64,000 nucleotides of DNA from Doryteuthis pealeii (GCA_023376005.1 CM042179.1:16893554-16957553); one strand, 5' to 3'; counted from the stretch's first letter, positions 27,264 through 38,789 are shown. Notes: generated from the letters alone by a model not told the origin. Numbers and translations: made by a program.

Positions 27264-27461
27264 TTTATAAAGAGTAAAATCATAAAACTTAAAATTTTAT
27301 AAAGAGTAAAATCATAAAACTTAAAATTTAATTTGTAAGGCAAATTCTGAGGAATATTTTAAATTGTATTTTGAATAATAATTTAAATGTTGGTTGTTAG
27401 TTGTTTTGTTTTATGGGATATCAACTTTGTTAGTTGTTTTGTTTTATGGGATATCAACTTT
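27264..27461 (+). repeat. Two short tandem duplications
   Basis: A 32-bp unit (TTTATAAAGAGTAAAATCAT...) is present twice at 27,264-27,327 and a 33-bp unit (GTTAGTTGTTTTGTTTTATG...) twice at 27,396-27,461; copies are nearly identical, so both are recent. Confidence 0.85.
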
Positions 27462-28032
27462 TCGGGTAATTTACTAACGAATCATGTCATTTTGATAAAC
27501 AAAGCGCTTACAATTTTTCGTACTTACATATCAAAAATTCTTGAAATGTTCCAATAACTGAATATTGTCGGAAATACTTGAAATAAATTTTGTCTTACAA
27601 ATAATTGACTACTTATCTCCAGTCGGGCCTTCAACTAAAGATAAAACACCGGATTTTGTCCGTATTAGTAACCTTTGTTTTTGTTTTTTTATCGTGGTTT
27701 GAGAAAATAATTAGTTAACGAACCCAAAGAAAAACAGTTTCTAAGGAAATTCGTCAATCTTATTGTTATTTTTAACCCTTTAAAACTCTAACAATAAAAA
27801 TTAATAAATAAATTAAAGAATTAAAAGTCATTTTATTCGAATGAAAATCTTAGTTTAATTTATACAAATATGTAACCGTACTTACGACGTAAACTGATTT
27901 TCATGATACTGTTATTTACGATTAAAATATTTTTTTAATTATGTAAAGCGTAAATTTTGATTTTCTACAATTTTTATGCATTACAAAAATTAAAATTAAA
28001 ATGAGTGTACTGTACAATTTAAGAATATGGAC

Positions 28033-28680
28033 AAACTCGCTGTAAAAAATAATTTAATCTATAAAAACACATACAAATTACATAAAGAAAGACTAAAAGA
28101 TTCCGAGCTGCCTTATTCGTATTATCGCCTATTTATCGGCTATACGTGGTTTTTTTTTTTTTAACTCGCTGTAAAAAATAATTTAATCTATAAAAACACA
28201 TACAAATTACATATTCAGAAAGACTTTTTCATCTTATTTCTAAAGATATAAATATTTTAAAGATTAGATCCTAAATAGGTAAGAGATTCCGAGCTGCCTT
28301 ATTCGTATTATCGCCTATTTATCAGCTATACGTAGTTTTTTTTTTTTTTTAACTCACTGTAAAAAAAAAAAAATTAATCTATAAAAACACATACAAATTA
28401 CATATTGAGAAAGACTATTTCATCTTATTACTAAAGATATAAATATTTTAAAGATTAGATCCTAAATAGGTAAGAGATTCCGATCTGACTGGTATAGACT
28501 GCACTGCTTGTATCACAATAATCATAGGCAGCGTGGCTATCCGAAGCCATTTTTTAATTTTTTAACTCGCTGTAAAAAATGATTCAATTGATAAAAACTC
28601 ACACAAATTCCATATTTTGAAAGAGTATTTTCTTATCTTTCTAACGATATAAACATTATTAAAGATTGGACCATATCATC
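28033..28680 (+). repeat. Tandem array, about 185-bp unit, four partial copies
   Basis: Units start with AACTC(G/A)CTGTAAAAAATAA at about 28,033, 28,162, 28,351 and 28,563 and contain CATACAAATTACAT, TTTTAAAGATTAGATCC, GAGATTCCGAGCTGCC and TATTCGTATTATCGCC. The first unit has an internal deletion and the fourth diverges. The unit overlaps the R3 family's GCTGTAAAAAATAATT block. Confidence 0.8.
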
Positions 28681-29835
28681 ATCATCATGACGCGCTATTA
28701 GCACGGATATCCATGACAATCTCTCGCCAACCTTTCCTATCATTCATTTTCCCAGGGAGGTCCTCTGCGCAGCAACCTGCATCTTTGCTTAGTTGGTCAA
28801 TGTAGGTCCTTGCTGGGCGGCCCACACTAGCATGTCCGTGTGTTGGCTTCCACAGGAGAACGTCACATGAGCTCATCCTTGCTTCTCCAGCAGTGCCCGG
28901 CATGTCTTGTCCTTCTCACTCGAATGGTTTGTGAGATGGGGGGCAGGTGGCCATATAGCTGTTTCGTCGTGGGGTGCTGCTTCCACGATTTATTCAGGAC
29001 TGCACGCAGCATTCTTGTGCAGCTCCCATCCAGCTTATTCTCAAGGCGCCTCGTTAGGGTCCATGTGGTGCATCCGTACAGCAACACTGATACAACCACC
29101 GCCTGGAAGAATTGTCGCTTTAGCTTGTCAGTGAGATCGGATTTCCATATTACTGATAATTTGTTTGTGGCCGACCACGCTTTTCCTATTCGTGTATTTA
29201 CATCGCTTTCTGTGGACAGGATATTACTACCTAGGTATGTGAATTGTTCTACTGGCTTAAGGGGCTTACCGTTGAGTGTGGTTATGTCTCCTTTCCTTTT
29301 GAAACATATGTACTCTGTTTTATCGAAGTTTACATGAAGGCCAATATTATTTGCTGCCTTCTCTAGGCTATGCAGTAGTGACTCGGCTTGTGGTGGTGTA
29401 TCTGCAAGGAGTGCAAGGTCATCAGCGTAGTCCGCATCTGTGATTTTCTGTGCGGGATATCGCCTGCTTCTTGCCTTTTTTAGTGTGAAGCCTTCTTCTT
29501 TTATGGTATCTAATGATGTTCGGAGTACATCGTCTAAGCATATGATAAATATATATGGTGCTAGTGTATCTCCTTGTAGGACTCCAGTTCCGATGTCGAA
29601 GAAATCTGTGTCGCCATCGGGTGAGCGTACCATTGCTTGTGTATCTTTGTAGAGCATCATTATAGCAGCAACAGTTTCTTCTGGTAGCCCGTATGCTAGT
29701 AGTATTTGTTCCATTTTTCCTCTGTGTATGGAATCAAATGCCTTGGAAAAAATCTACGAATAGTAGCGTTGCCTCTAGATTCTTTGCTCGAATCCCTTCT
29801 ATGATTCATCGTATAGTCAGTTTTGGACCATAAAT
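28676..29835 (-). pseudogene. Non-LTR retrotransposon, 3' part of reverse transcriptase (frameshifted)
   Basis: Minus strand. A 283-codon open stretch (29,714 to 28,863) shows RT motifs in order: GVLQGDTLAPYIFII (motif B region), DADYADDLALLAD (catalytic YADD), NFDKTEYICF, and the downstream TYLGSNILS and LLYGCTTWTLT. Upstream, motif A (LLFVDF then KAFDSIHR) is split by a one-base insertion at about 29,745, and a TGA lies at about 29,805. At about 28,870 another frameshift separates the C-terminal GRPARTYIDQL and KGWREIVMDIRAN block. The 3' end is a short (GAT)n run at 28,676-28,690. 5'-truncated and inactive by these breaks. The endonuclease domain of this element type is found in another fragment at 50.7-51.2 kb. 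Confidence 0.92.
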
Positions 29836-30164
29836 AGGCCATAAATTCGGAGCTGAACGGCTTAGACTGCAAAATTAATTCATTAAAATCAAAACTTCGC
29901 TGCTGTTATCGCTTTAACAATAAGCAGGCAGAGACAATATTTTATTATCAGGAGGGGCTGATATACGGACAGTTTCGCAAATTGGGTGATTTTGGATTAA
30001 TTAATTGATTAAATCCCTTAATCAGTAAAAATCAATAACCAAATTTGGAGTTTTTCTTAGTTAGAATGATATCAATGTGTATGCAAGATTTTGAATCTGA
30101 GTGACCTCCCGTTTTTTTGTTATACGTCGACACGTACATACCAAAATCTCTCTTTTATATATTA

Positions 30165-31225
30165 GATATTATTGTTATTTAATCATATTAGTTGAATAGA
30201 GCTTTGTAAATGGAGTTCAAAACTGTTTGAATTATGCAAATATCCCCAGTGGTTCATGAGTTATGAGAATTTAACCCCCCAAAATTGGGCGTACTAAAGT
30301 GGACATGATTTTGCTCAATAAATTCAGTATTTTCTTCACCATTTCTTTATTTTTGGAGCGATTTTTATAAAACTTTGCATTCTTATATAATTGTATGTTC
30401 TTTCTGATTCTGCACTCACATTGTATGTATCTCTATGCTGTGACTCATTATTTTAAAAATAAGAGGTACAGATAGCTGAGGGTGGGGGTTGTTATTTTTT
30501 TAAAGTTTACCACAAGATTATTCAACATTTTCATTTTAATACTGCATGTATACACATTAATTTAAATATATAAAACAACTTTGAACTTAAAAATACATTT
30601 TTAAATACCAATGTTGAATTACTTACAAGAAATAGAATACCTATTCACATACAATTTTAAACAAAGCCGGTCCGGTGTGTACTGAATTTTGTTTACATAT
30701 CTTGTAATTTTAAGTGCCCCCCACCCCCAAAAAATGTAAGTTTGCCGATAAAATCCTGACAGTTAACCCTCATCCAAATGTCACATGTTATATATGAAAA
30801 TAATTCTGAGACTATTCTATTAGTGATGTAATGCTTCTTTTTTTTTTTCCTGATCTTATACTTTTTGAAGAAATCTTCCTCAACTTTTGTCTATCATACT
30901 TTCGATTCCAAGGTCAGAAAAGAAAAGGAAAAAAAAAAGTTCCTGCTTGTATTTTAAGGTGTGTGCTAATTAAGTGTAAAATTTCAAGAATGTTGATAAA
31001 GATTAGCCACTTTGATTTTATGAAATAAATTACTGTGTAATTTTATTCTGAGAAAAAAAAATCCTATTTTGTGTTTAAGGCTGAAGCAAAATACCGTTTT
31101 AACTCCTAAAGTAATTCAATGGATAATTAGAAAGATTTTATTTTATTTCCAACCATATAAATATTTTTAAGTTTGGACCAGTAATGTGAGAAATTGTGAT
31201 TTAACTAGATTATGGTTGGAATTTG
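30165..31225 (+). repeat. R3 interspersed repeat, plus orientation
   Basis: Starts near TTAATCATATTAGTTGAATA, passes ATTATGCAAATATCCCCAG, AAAGTGGACATGATTTTG, ATTCTGCACTCACATTGTAT and ends at TTTCCAACCATATAAATATT. The same order recurs at 52.9-54.0 kb and in reverse at 32.4-33.8 and 47.6-50.7 kb. No RT-like ORF; coding status unknown. Confidence 0.7.
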
Positions 31226-31529
31226 TCAATGTCTACCACAATCAACAAAACTGCTGGGGTTGCTACTTGTATGTAATACAATGTAGCAAGTATTCAAAAA
31301 GTTATTTTGAAGTTCAAAGTGATGTTATTTATTTAAACTAATATGTGTGTACATTCAGTATTAAAATCAAAATGTCAAATAATCTTGTCGTAAACTTTTA
31401 ATAAAAAATGTTGATATCTGTACATCATATTCTCTTATGCATAGAGATACATACAATTTGAATGCAGAATCAGGAAGAACATTGCTATTGTGAAATTACT
31501 TTCCCCAAGTCATGTTTCATTATACAATG

Positions 31530-31900
31530 ATTATAGACATATGGATGGAAAGAAACAATGCTGGAGATGAATGATTCAAAGGCTTTGTATCAAACAGATC
31601 TGGATGTATTACAAACTTAGTAAAGTTATTTGTAGCACATCAAGAGAATATATAAGTTTTCTTTGATGACATAAATGATATCAATAGCAACAAGTTAGTG
31701 CTTGTCATTTCTATGTGCATTCTGGACTGGGGTGAAAGTTTTCTTTGAACACAAATTGATTGTTCTCAAATCAAGAGGGTGAACCAAATGGAATTGAAAA
31801 GCTGGAAGCTGCAGTAATGGAGAAAGTTATTGATATTGTTAAGAAACAACTTTTGGAGGTAGAACACTTCTAGCAAGATGATAATGGTGACAGAGAGGCA
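31530..31900 (+). other. Unexplained, less AT-rich tract
   Basis: Between R3 copies. A short translation (NGIEKLEAAVMEKVIDIVKK then QLLEVEHF) looks protein-like but is followed by a stop. Could be a decayed transposon or processed-gene scrap; no family recognised. Confidence 0.25.
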
Positions 31901-32379
31901 CTACAGTAGGCACCCCCCCCACACACACACAACCTTAAGATGTGAATCCCAGTTTGCTAACCAAATCTGGGCAATTCTGCGAGTCATGGGACTAACATAT
32001 GGAAAATTCAATTCTTATATGTAGAAGTTAACTATTGTGAACTTCACTATGTGTAATTGGTGATATATATAGGAAAAACGTCACTAATTTTATAATTTTC
32101 GGTTTTTTACACGATAAAGAAATTAGAGCTGGTTAATTCAATAAAATGAATGCATTTTTATATTCTGTGAAAGAAAACCTATAATTAGACATATTAACCA
32201 TTATTAACCTATATATTGTCCATTTCTTTAAAAAAAAAATTAAATTAAAAAAACAAAAAAACAAAAAAAAAAACGAGGATTTCCTGCCCCATTTTGAAAA
32301 TCACCATGAAACCAAACATCCTAGGTCAATTATCTCATACTGATTCCAGTAACAAAAATAGCCATTTTTTAACACTTAA

Positions 32380-33830
32380 CTAGAAGACACTTGGAAGTAC
32401 AAACAGGGCCTTTCCCCCCACCCCGACCTTTGGAGGTGAAACCACAATAGACCAAAGTTGACAGAGATTTCTTCAAAAAATATAAGATTGAAAAAAAAAA
32501 AAAAAAAACACCAAAAAAACACTATATCCCTAATAGAAGATAATCTCAGAATTATTTTCATATATAATGTGTGAAATGTAAATGTTGCTACATAGTCAGG
32601 GTTTAGCATTGAAACTTTGAATTTTGAAGAAAGAAAAAGGAAAAAAATCAAATTTACTTGTCTTTGAATGTAAACTCAATCTCTCAACAGGTGTTGTAAT
32701 TTGGAGCATATCAGTTTATCACTTATTTCTGGTCCAATTTTTAAAATACTTATATGGTTGGAAAAAAAATAATCTTTCTAAATATATAACTTTTATGTAT
32801 TTTATCCATTGAATTATTTTTTACAGCGAGTTAAAATGGTATTTTGTCTTCGAACAGCCGAAAATGTGTTATACAATTTTTTTTTTCCGCGGTAGAATTT
32901 TCTGTGTTACTTTTTTGTAAAATCAAAGTGGTTAATCTTTATCAATATTCTTGAAATTTTACACTTAAATAGGAGACACTTAACTACAAGCAAAAACTTT
33001 TTTTCTTTTTTTCTTTTCTGACTTTTGGAAACAAAACCACAATAGAACAAAGTTGCCGGAGGTTTCTTCAAAAAATATGTTCAGAAAAAAAAAAAATATA
33101 AATATATGATTAATAAAAGATTCTCAGAATTATTTTCATATATAATGTGTGAAATTTTAATGATTGATTATTCTCAGCATTTTTGTCAAACTTTCAATTT
33201 TGGGGAAAAAACAAAACTTATGTAAACAAAGCTATACACGCAGGACAGTCTTTGTTAAATAAAATTATATAAAGAGTTATTCTATTTCTTGTATGTAATA
33301 CAACATAGCAGGTATTTTTAAGTCCAAAGTGATGTTATTTATATAAATTAATACTATATATGTATATATATGTCAGATTAAAATGAAAAAGTTGAATAAT
33401 CTTGTGGTAAACTTTTTAAAAAATAAAAAAATGCTGATATCTGTAGTTCTTATTCTCTAAATAATGGGTTACAGCATAGAAATACATCTAATTTGAGTGC
33501 ATAATCAGAAAGAACATGCATTTTACATAAGAATGCCAAGTTTAATCAAAATTGCTCCAAAAATAAAGAAATGGTGAAGAAATTGACAATTTTCTTGTTT
33601 TGAATTGGTCTATGATTTTACATTTTTTTTAAAACAAAATCATGTCCACTTTTGTACCCCCAATTTCAGGGCTTTAAATTCTCATAACTTTTGAACCACT
33701 GCAGATATTTGCATAATTCAAACGGTTCTGAACTCCATTTACAAAGCTCTATATAACTAATGTGATTAAATAACAATAACCTCAAATAAAAAAAATCAAC
33801 TGGGAATGCTATTTGAACTCCATTTAATAG
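32380..33830 (-). repeat. R3 interspersed repeat, minus orientation (about 1.4 kb)
   Basis: Mirror of the R3 order: TTTAGGTC-type start, AATCTTTATCAATATTCTTG (32,934), CAGCGAGTTAAAATGGTATT, then TCAGAAAGAACATGC, TTGCTCCAAAAATAAAG, TTGAACCACTGCAGATATTT and finally AAATCAACTGGGAATGCTAT. Confidence 0.7.
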
Positions 33831-33950
33831 TTAATTTGGCAGTAACTTGCTATATGAAATTGACATCTATAGGCTACCAATTTTTTTTAAATTCCCATTT
33901 TTCACAGACAGCTGAAATGTGAAATATCACATCTTTTAACTCTGAATACT

Positions 33951-34005
33951 GACATGCTGTAAAATCCAACCAACAGTAACTGTTGGTTGGATTTTACAGC
34001 ATGTC
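33951..34005. repeat. Perfect 55-bp palindrome
   Basis: 27-base arms around a single central A: GACATGCTGTAAAATCCAAC continuing to CAACAGT, then the exact reverse complement. Can extrude as a cruciform. Confidence 0.97.
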
Positions 34006-34099
34006 AATCCTTGTTGGGTTATTTTATGCCTAAGATGTTTTGTTTTATTCATTCTTGATGGGTACTCAATTTGTTAAAACTGAGTTTTTTTGGGTTTTT

Positions 34100-34460
34100 T
34101 TTAAAACACTTTAAAACTAATTTTTCTCTATTTAACCCACAGATGGAAAACTAACAGGTACTACCACTGAACCTGGGAGTAATGGTAATGAACGTGCACT
34201 ACACATTCCCCAGAGCTCCAGAATTGGAAGTTCACTGAAGTTAATTGAATGAAGGGGGCCCTCTCTACCCCCCTCCCCGTCTAGCTTAAGGGCTAAGGTG
34301 GAATGTTGAATGTTATAGACTGCTCAGCCACCAGGGTTCCATCCTTAAGCATCACGGGTAACAGGTGTCTCCATTGGAGAGAAGGATTTTACCCTTTTCA
34401 TAGGTGCAGTCAGTGTATTCTATAACCCCAGCCAACAAGGTGGACTGTTTTAAGGAGTTA
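34100..34460 (+). other. GC-richer tract of unknown origin
   Basis: Stands out from the AT-rich surroundings (CACATTCCCCAGAGCTCC, GGGGGCCCTCTCTACCCCCC, CACCAGGGTTCCATCC). GGGTTCCATCC is mildly box B-like. No ORF. Perhaps a SINE or retroelement UTR; single copy in the window. Confidence 0.3.
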
Positions 34461-34829
34461 ACTGTTGAAAAATAATAATAGAAGTTTTTCAACAGACAGC
34501 TCCATAAAACTTATATAATTGAGTTATAAAGGTTATAAAGTTGACACTGTCATTATGGAAATAATGGCATAATTCAATTAAAACGTTACCCCAAAGATTT
34601 GAAAGAATTAATAAGAAATAAAAAATAAAAAATTAATTTTGTTATTTATCATTGAAAATTCCATTAAAAACCTAGATTCCATTAAAGATTCTGGAACCCA
34701 GAAAATTTAACCCACTAAATAAATCATTAGGAATGTTCAAAATGCAGAGAGAAAACTCATTACAAAAATATTTTTTTTTTAGTTTTAAGAAAATAACTTA
34801 AATTTTCAAATCACTTTTTTTCAGGTGTT

Positions 34830-35271
34830 GAAATAAGTAAAACAGTCCCATTTTTTACAACAGTGTCAATTTCTTTATTGATATTTTTAGCAGAATTTTG
34901 TATTCATGGTTCTTTTACTGAAAAAAAAAAAAAAAAAAAAAGGAAAAATCGTTTTTGTCGGTCCATTTTTTCATATCTCAAAATAAAATAGGGGTGGAGT
35001 AGACCTCGTAAAAGATATTTCCCTTAATATATTTTAGGAAAAAACTATTTCAGACATTTTCATCAAAAGGTAAGCAATCCTGAAAATTTTCGTGAAAATC
35101 GGACCATTAATTTATTTTTCATAAAATAAAAAAAATTGTCATAACTTGTTTTTGGCTATGTTAAATTTCAATTGATTTAACAGTGCAAAAATGTAAACAT
35201 TGTTTTTCGTTCATAATTTTCATTATTTCCGTAAACTGAATTTTTTTAAAAAATCATCAGGTATGTAGGTA
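34830..35271 (-). mobile_element. R1 element fragment abutting an R2 end
   Basis: R1 body in reverse (AAGTAAAACAGTCCCATTTT, AGCAGAATTTTGTATTCATG, AACATTGTTTTTCGTTCATA) stops at CATCAGGTATG, and immediately the R2 terminus TAGGTATACCCAAAATGAGG begins at 35,272. The R1 terminus GGTGGTACC is missing here. Confidence 0.6.
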
Positions 35272-36300
35272 TACCCAAAATGAGGCTAAACTGAGTTTTT
35301 GACCAAATGACTTTAGCCCACCCCCTACAGAAAATAATTTACTAAAAATCAGGGAATTATTGGATTTTAATTATTTTTTTCAGTGTTTATTTATCAATGA
35401 ATGATCTTTATAATGCATTATTTATTTTATTCAAAAATTTTTACAGTCGTTTTCCTATGAGAAAATAAGTACCGAAAATCGAAAAATAAAATGTAAAAAA
35501 ATAATAAATAATTAATTTTTTTGAGATTTCTTTTTTACTTATTTCGATAATTATTCAATTGGCTACTATCTTATAAAAGAAAAAATTATACATCAATATT
35601 TTTCTGCTTAAGAGGGAGGGGGGCATTTTCAATAGAGTTTTTCTTCAAAAAGTATATTTTGATTGACTAAAATAAGGTTTGTATTAAATAGATATTTATT
35701 TCTAGAATCTAAAAATATAACATTTTAAACTTAACATCAGGCTTCTCATATTTTAAATGAATTTTATATATTAATTTTTCATAGCAAAAATACTAAATCA
35801 AAGTTTTTAAATAAAATAACTGATGCATTATAAAATTCTTTAATTGATAAATCAATACTGAAAATTTCATTAAAATCGGATAATTACCTGATTTTTGGTA
35901 AACTTTTGCAATCGCGAATGTTACATTCAAATTGTAAACAAGCACTTAAAACCATTGAAAAAGAGACAGAATGGTGGATCACGTCGAAATTGTTCAAAAC
36001 AAATCGTTTTAAATGTATTAAAAATAAACTGCATATGTAATGATATTTTTCTTTTTTAATGACGTCATTATGTTACTACTTATCATTTTAGACAAAAGTT
36101 AAACCTTAAATAATAGATTTAATTATTCTTAATTCGTTTTTAAAAACGTAGCAGACGATTTTTGGGGGCATACCTAGTTTAATGTTTCTTCTTTTGAATG
36201 GACAAAAAATGTTCAAGATATTAACCTTTATGTAAGTTTCATTGAGTTAAATATAGGGGGTGGGTGTTAATTTCACGTGCCAAATTGGTGGTACCTTGAG
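35272..36300. mobile_element. R2 foldback element joined to an R1 terminus
   Basis: Begins TAGGTATACCCAAAATGAGG, has arm block AATCAGGGAATTATTGGATT, the core GAGAAAATAAGTACCGAAAA and the opposite arm GAAAATTTCATTAAAATCGG, then the R5 module (CAAACAAATCGTTTT, GACGTCATTATG, AATAATAGATTTAATTATT) and finally R1 sequence ending AAATTGGTGGTACCTTGAG. A mosaic of three families. Confidence 0.6.
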
Positions 36301-38180
36301 TCGGGGAGACAAACGTTAAAATTACCAATATTTTCCAGAAGAGAGTTGTGACTTCATTATTTACATCGTAAAAAGAGGACGGTTACTTTAACTGAGATGA
36401 AATTGACATTTGATCAAAAACCCTGAATTTTTTTTTTAATGTCGTAGGCTTGAAGCCTTACTAAGGGGTCCGGGGGGAGGGGTGTGCCCCCACCCGGAAA
36501 AATTAGCACAAATTTGGCTGTGGCTAGTGAGTTAATTTTGGATTAATTCGTTCCTCCCACCCTACCAAGTGAACATTTTTTTTTTTTTACTTGAAACCCA
36601 CAATACCTAGATTGTTGACATGGTCATTTAGCCTCACCCCACCAACCACCTAGACTAAAATGAAATCAACGTGTCTTAGGAAAACTTTCACTTTTCAGAG
36701 CTTCAAAAAAATGTTTAATAAAAGCTTTTTTGAATTAACATTAATTTTATGTAATTCTTAAATGTTAGTATTACGTTACTGCGTATTATTATTAGTAGTA
36801 GTACAAAATTAAAAAAAACACCCTCCGGGCGATGTAAATATACATTTTTGAAACATATTGCCTGAGAGGTGGGAGTAAAAAATTCAATGTCAGAGAGTTT
36901 GTACCCTAAGTAAGTAAAATCAAATTCATTAAAGGATTAAAAAATAAAACAATTTGAAATGTAAACTTCAAATATGTATTAAAATAAAACAAACTATATA
37001 TAGATATATAATACCAGTCATGTATTTATTAAAACTTGTTTTAAAAAACAATGAGGACTGTCTTATGTTGCATGTTCAAATTTTGAGTGTATTTATTCTA
37101 TGTTATGATGATTTTGGGTAATGTGATGTAAGCAGTGACGTAGTTTTTGTTACAGACAAAAACCGGAAGCGAATTTCCATTATTAATAGAATTTATTATT
37201 TCAATTGTTCATTTTCAGTCAAGATTTTGCGCGCGCACTATTCTATACAAGTACAAAACATTTTTTGATTTTCAGTAACTATTTTACACAAGTGCTATTT
37301 TCGAGAAAAAAAAAGACTTGGCTAACTTCATCTGGGCATTTTACTCAAACTTTCTTATAAATAATGGTATTTGTGACGATAAAATTACAATTATGTCAAC
37401 TCAATTGTGGAGATGTTTTTTTTATATCGAATTTCTGTGAAAATTATTTGACTTACAATCAAAATATTCCTTTAAAACAAATTTTAAGCCTTGCTAAAAT
37501 ATTTACTTTTTTTTTTTTTTCGTTAAATCATTCTAATCGATTAAACACTGCTGAACATGATTATAAATAAAATGTTAAAGTTAAATGTTCTGAATTTTAC
37601 GAAATTTTATGTCTTGTAAAACGGAATTTATTTTTTAAGCCTTTTAACAAATATCTCATCTTTAAAGTAAGCTTTACGCTGATAAATTCTTGTCTTGTTC
37701 ATGTTTAGTGTCACGTAAAAATAAATTAAAACATTGCTTTATCGGATGAAATCAACAAGTACCCAGCCAATCAGAATCATTTTTACCGTTTAATGAATAT
37801 TCATGACTAATTTGGGAAATCTTGGTTAGATTCGGTGAGCGTTAAAAATAAAAATAAAAAACACTGTCCTTGTTATTTTACTAGTTATATTTGTTAAGTG
37901 TAACAATAACATTAATTTTGTCTCAGATAATTCAAATTTTCCAGGACAAATTATAAATTTTTTCCAGGATTTTTTACCCTTTTTCCAGGTTTTCCAGTAC
38001 TGGAAAATGTACAATTCATTTTCCTGGTTTTCCAGGATGCATGGGAAACCTGACTATATATATAGCATACAAATACCATTTTAATAACTGTGACTGCTGA
38101 AAAAGCATTAATTGTTCTACATATTGCTACATGTTTTGTGTTTCTACATAAACAAGGAATCATTTTATGCTCAGTGTGTT

Positions 38181-38186
<6 letters not shown>
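36301..38186. other. No gene recognised
   Basis: AT-rich DNA, GC-rich patch at 36,455-36,510 (GGGGTCCGGGGGGAGGGGTG). Possible rodlike palindrome CAGG-TTTTCCAG block near 37,940-38,040 (TTTTCCAGGAT repeated several times). Short ORFs here look like chance. Confidence 0.45.

Positions 38187-38221
<35 letters not shown>
38187..38221. repeat. (TA)n microsatellite
   Basis: TA tract directly abutting the inverted repeat at 38,221. Confidence 0.95.
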
Positions 38222-38225
<4 letters not shown>

Positions 38226-38422
38226 AGTAAATACACACAAGCGATGTATTTATGATATGGCTTTTTTTATCCGACAATTTTTGGGAGAATATGTGCTTAA
38301 TTGAAGTCGTGCCTAATTTTGAAACGACTTCAATTAAGCACATATTCTGCCAAAAATTGTCGGCTAAAAAAAAAAAAAAAAGCCATATCATAAACACATC
38401 GCTTGTGTGTATTTACTTCTCA
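38221..38422. mobile_element. About 200-bp inverted repeat (hairpin element) at a TA tract
   Basis: Left arm TGAGAAGTAAATACACACAA, GCGATGT, ATGATATGGCTTTTTT, CCGACAATTTTTGG, AGAATATGTGCTTAATTGAA is mirrored by the right arm to TTACTTCTCA, with arms of about 90 bp and a small centre. A third copy of the TTCAATTAAGCACATATTCT block lies at 38,706-38,728, after the ribozyme. May be the end structure of the same retroelement. Confidence 0.85.
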
Positions 38423-38499
38423 TACTGTCATGTAGAAGAAGTCACTATAAGAGGAATAGAAACCTACTTCTAAACAAAACGAAAAATCTAAAGAAAGTC

Positions 38500-38640
38500 C
38501 GTTTGGTGTAGGGGTACGGTTCTCACCTGTCAGTTTGACAGTCGGGTTTCGAATCACGCACAAGGCGCTCTGCTGATGAGGCCTAATAGGCCGAAATGTA
38601 CATACAGAGATTGATTTTTCTTGATTTGTTTAGCCTTACA
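38500..38640 (+). mobile_element. tRNA-like head plus hammerhead ribozyme (SINE/retrozyme-like)
   Basis: TTTGGTGTAGGGGTACGG (box A-like), CCTGTCAGTTTGACAG (anticodon-arm-like hairpin) and GTCGGGTTTCGAATCACGC (box B-like) form a degenerate tRNA, followed within a few bases by a hammerhead ribozyme. The tail is T-rich. The tRNA fold lacks a paired acceptor stem, so it is not an expressed tRNA. Confidence 0.65.
38568..38609 (+). ncRNA. Hammerhead self-cleaving ribozyme (type I topology, minimal stem III)
   Basis: Stem I CTCTG (38,568-72) pairs exactly with CAGAG (38,605-09). Core CTGATGA (73-79), stem II GGCC (80-83)/GGCC (89-92) with loop TAATA, then GAAA (93-96). Stem III is the short palindrome ATGTACAT (96-603), whose last T and next A give the UH cleavage step, so cleavage is predicted after A38,604. 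All invariant hammerhead nucleotides are present. Very short stem III is typical of animal retroelement hammerheads, which tend to act as dimers. Related Penelope-like remnants lie in the window. Confidence 0.85.
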
Positions 38641-38789
38641 TTTTAAATAGGTATGCCCGCCTAATTAATTAATTATTAATTAATTAACTTTCAAAATTAG
38701 GTACAACTTCAATTAAGCACATATTCTCCCAATTATATATATATATATATATAGGGTGCAATGGGTAAATTGTCACCATTTGAAATTAT

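Noticed and set aside
28840..29337. 165-aa plus-strand ORF
   Set aside because: It is antisense to the reverse transcriptase at 28.7-29.8 kb; the opposite strand has all the RT motifs.
38500..38562. Functional tRNA gene
   Set aside because: Box A and B are present but the acceptor and T stems do not pair; treated as a tRNA-derived head.
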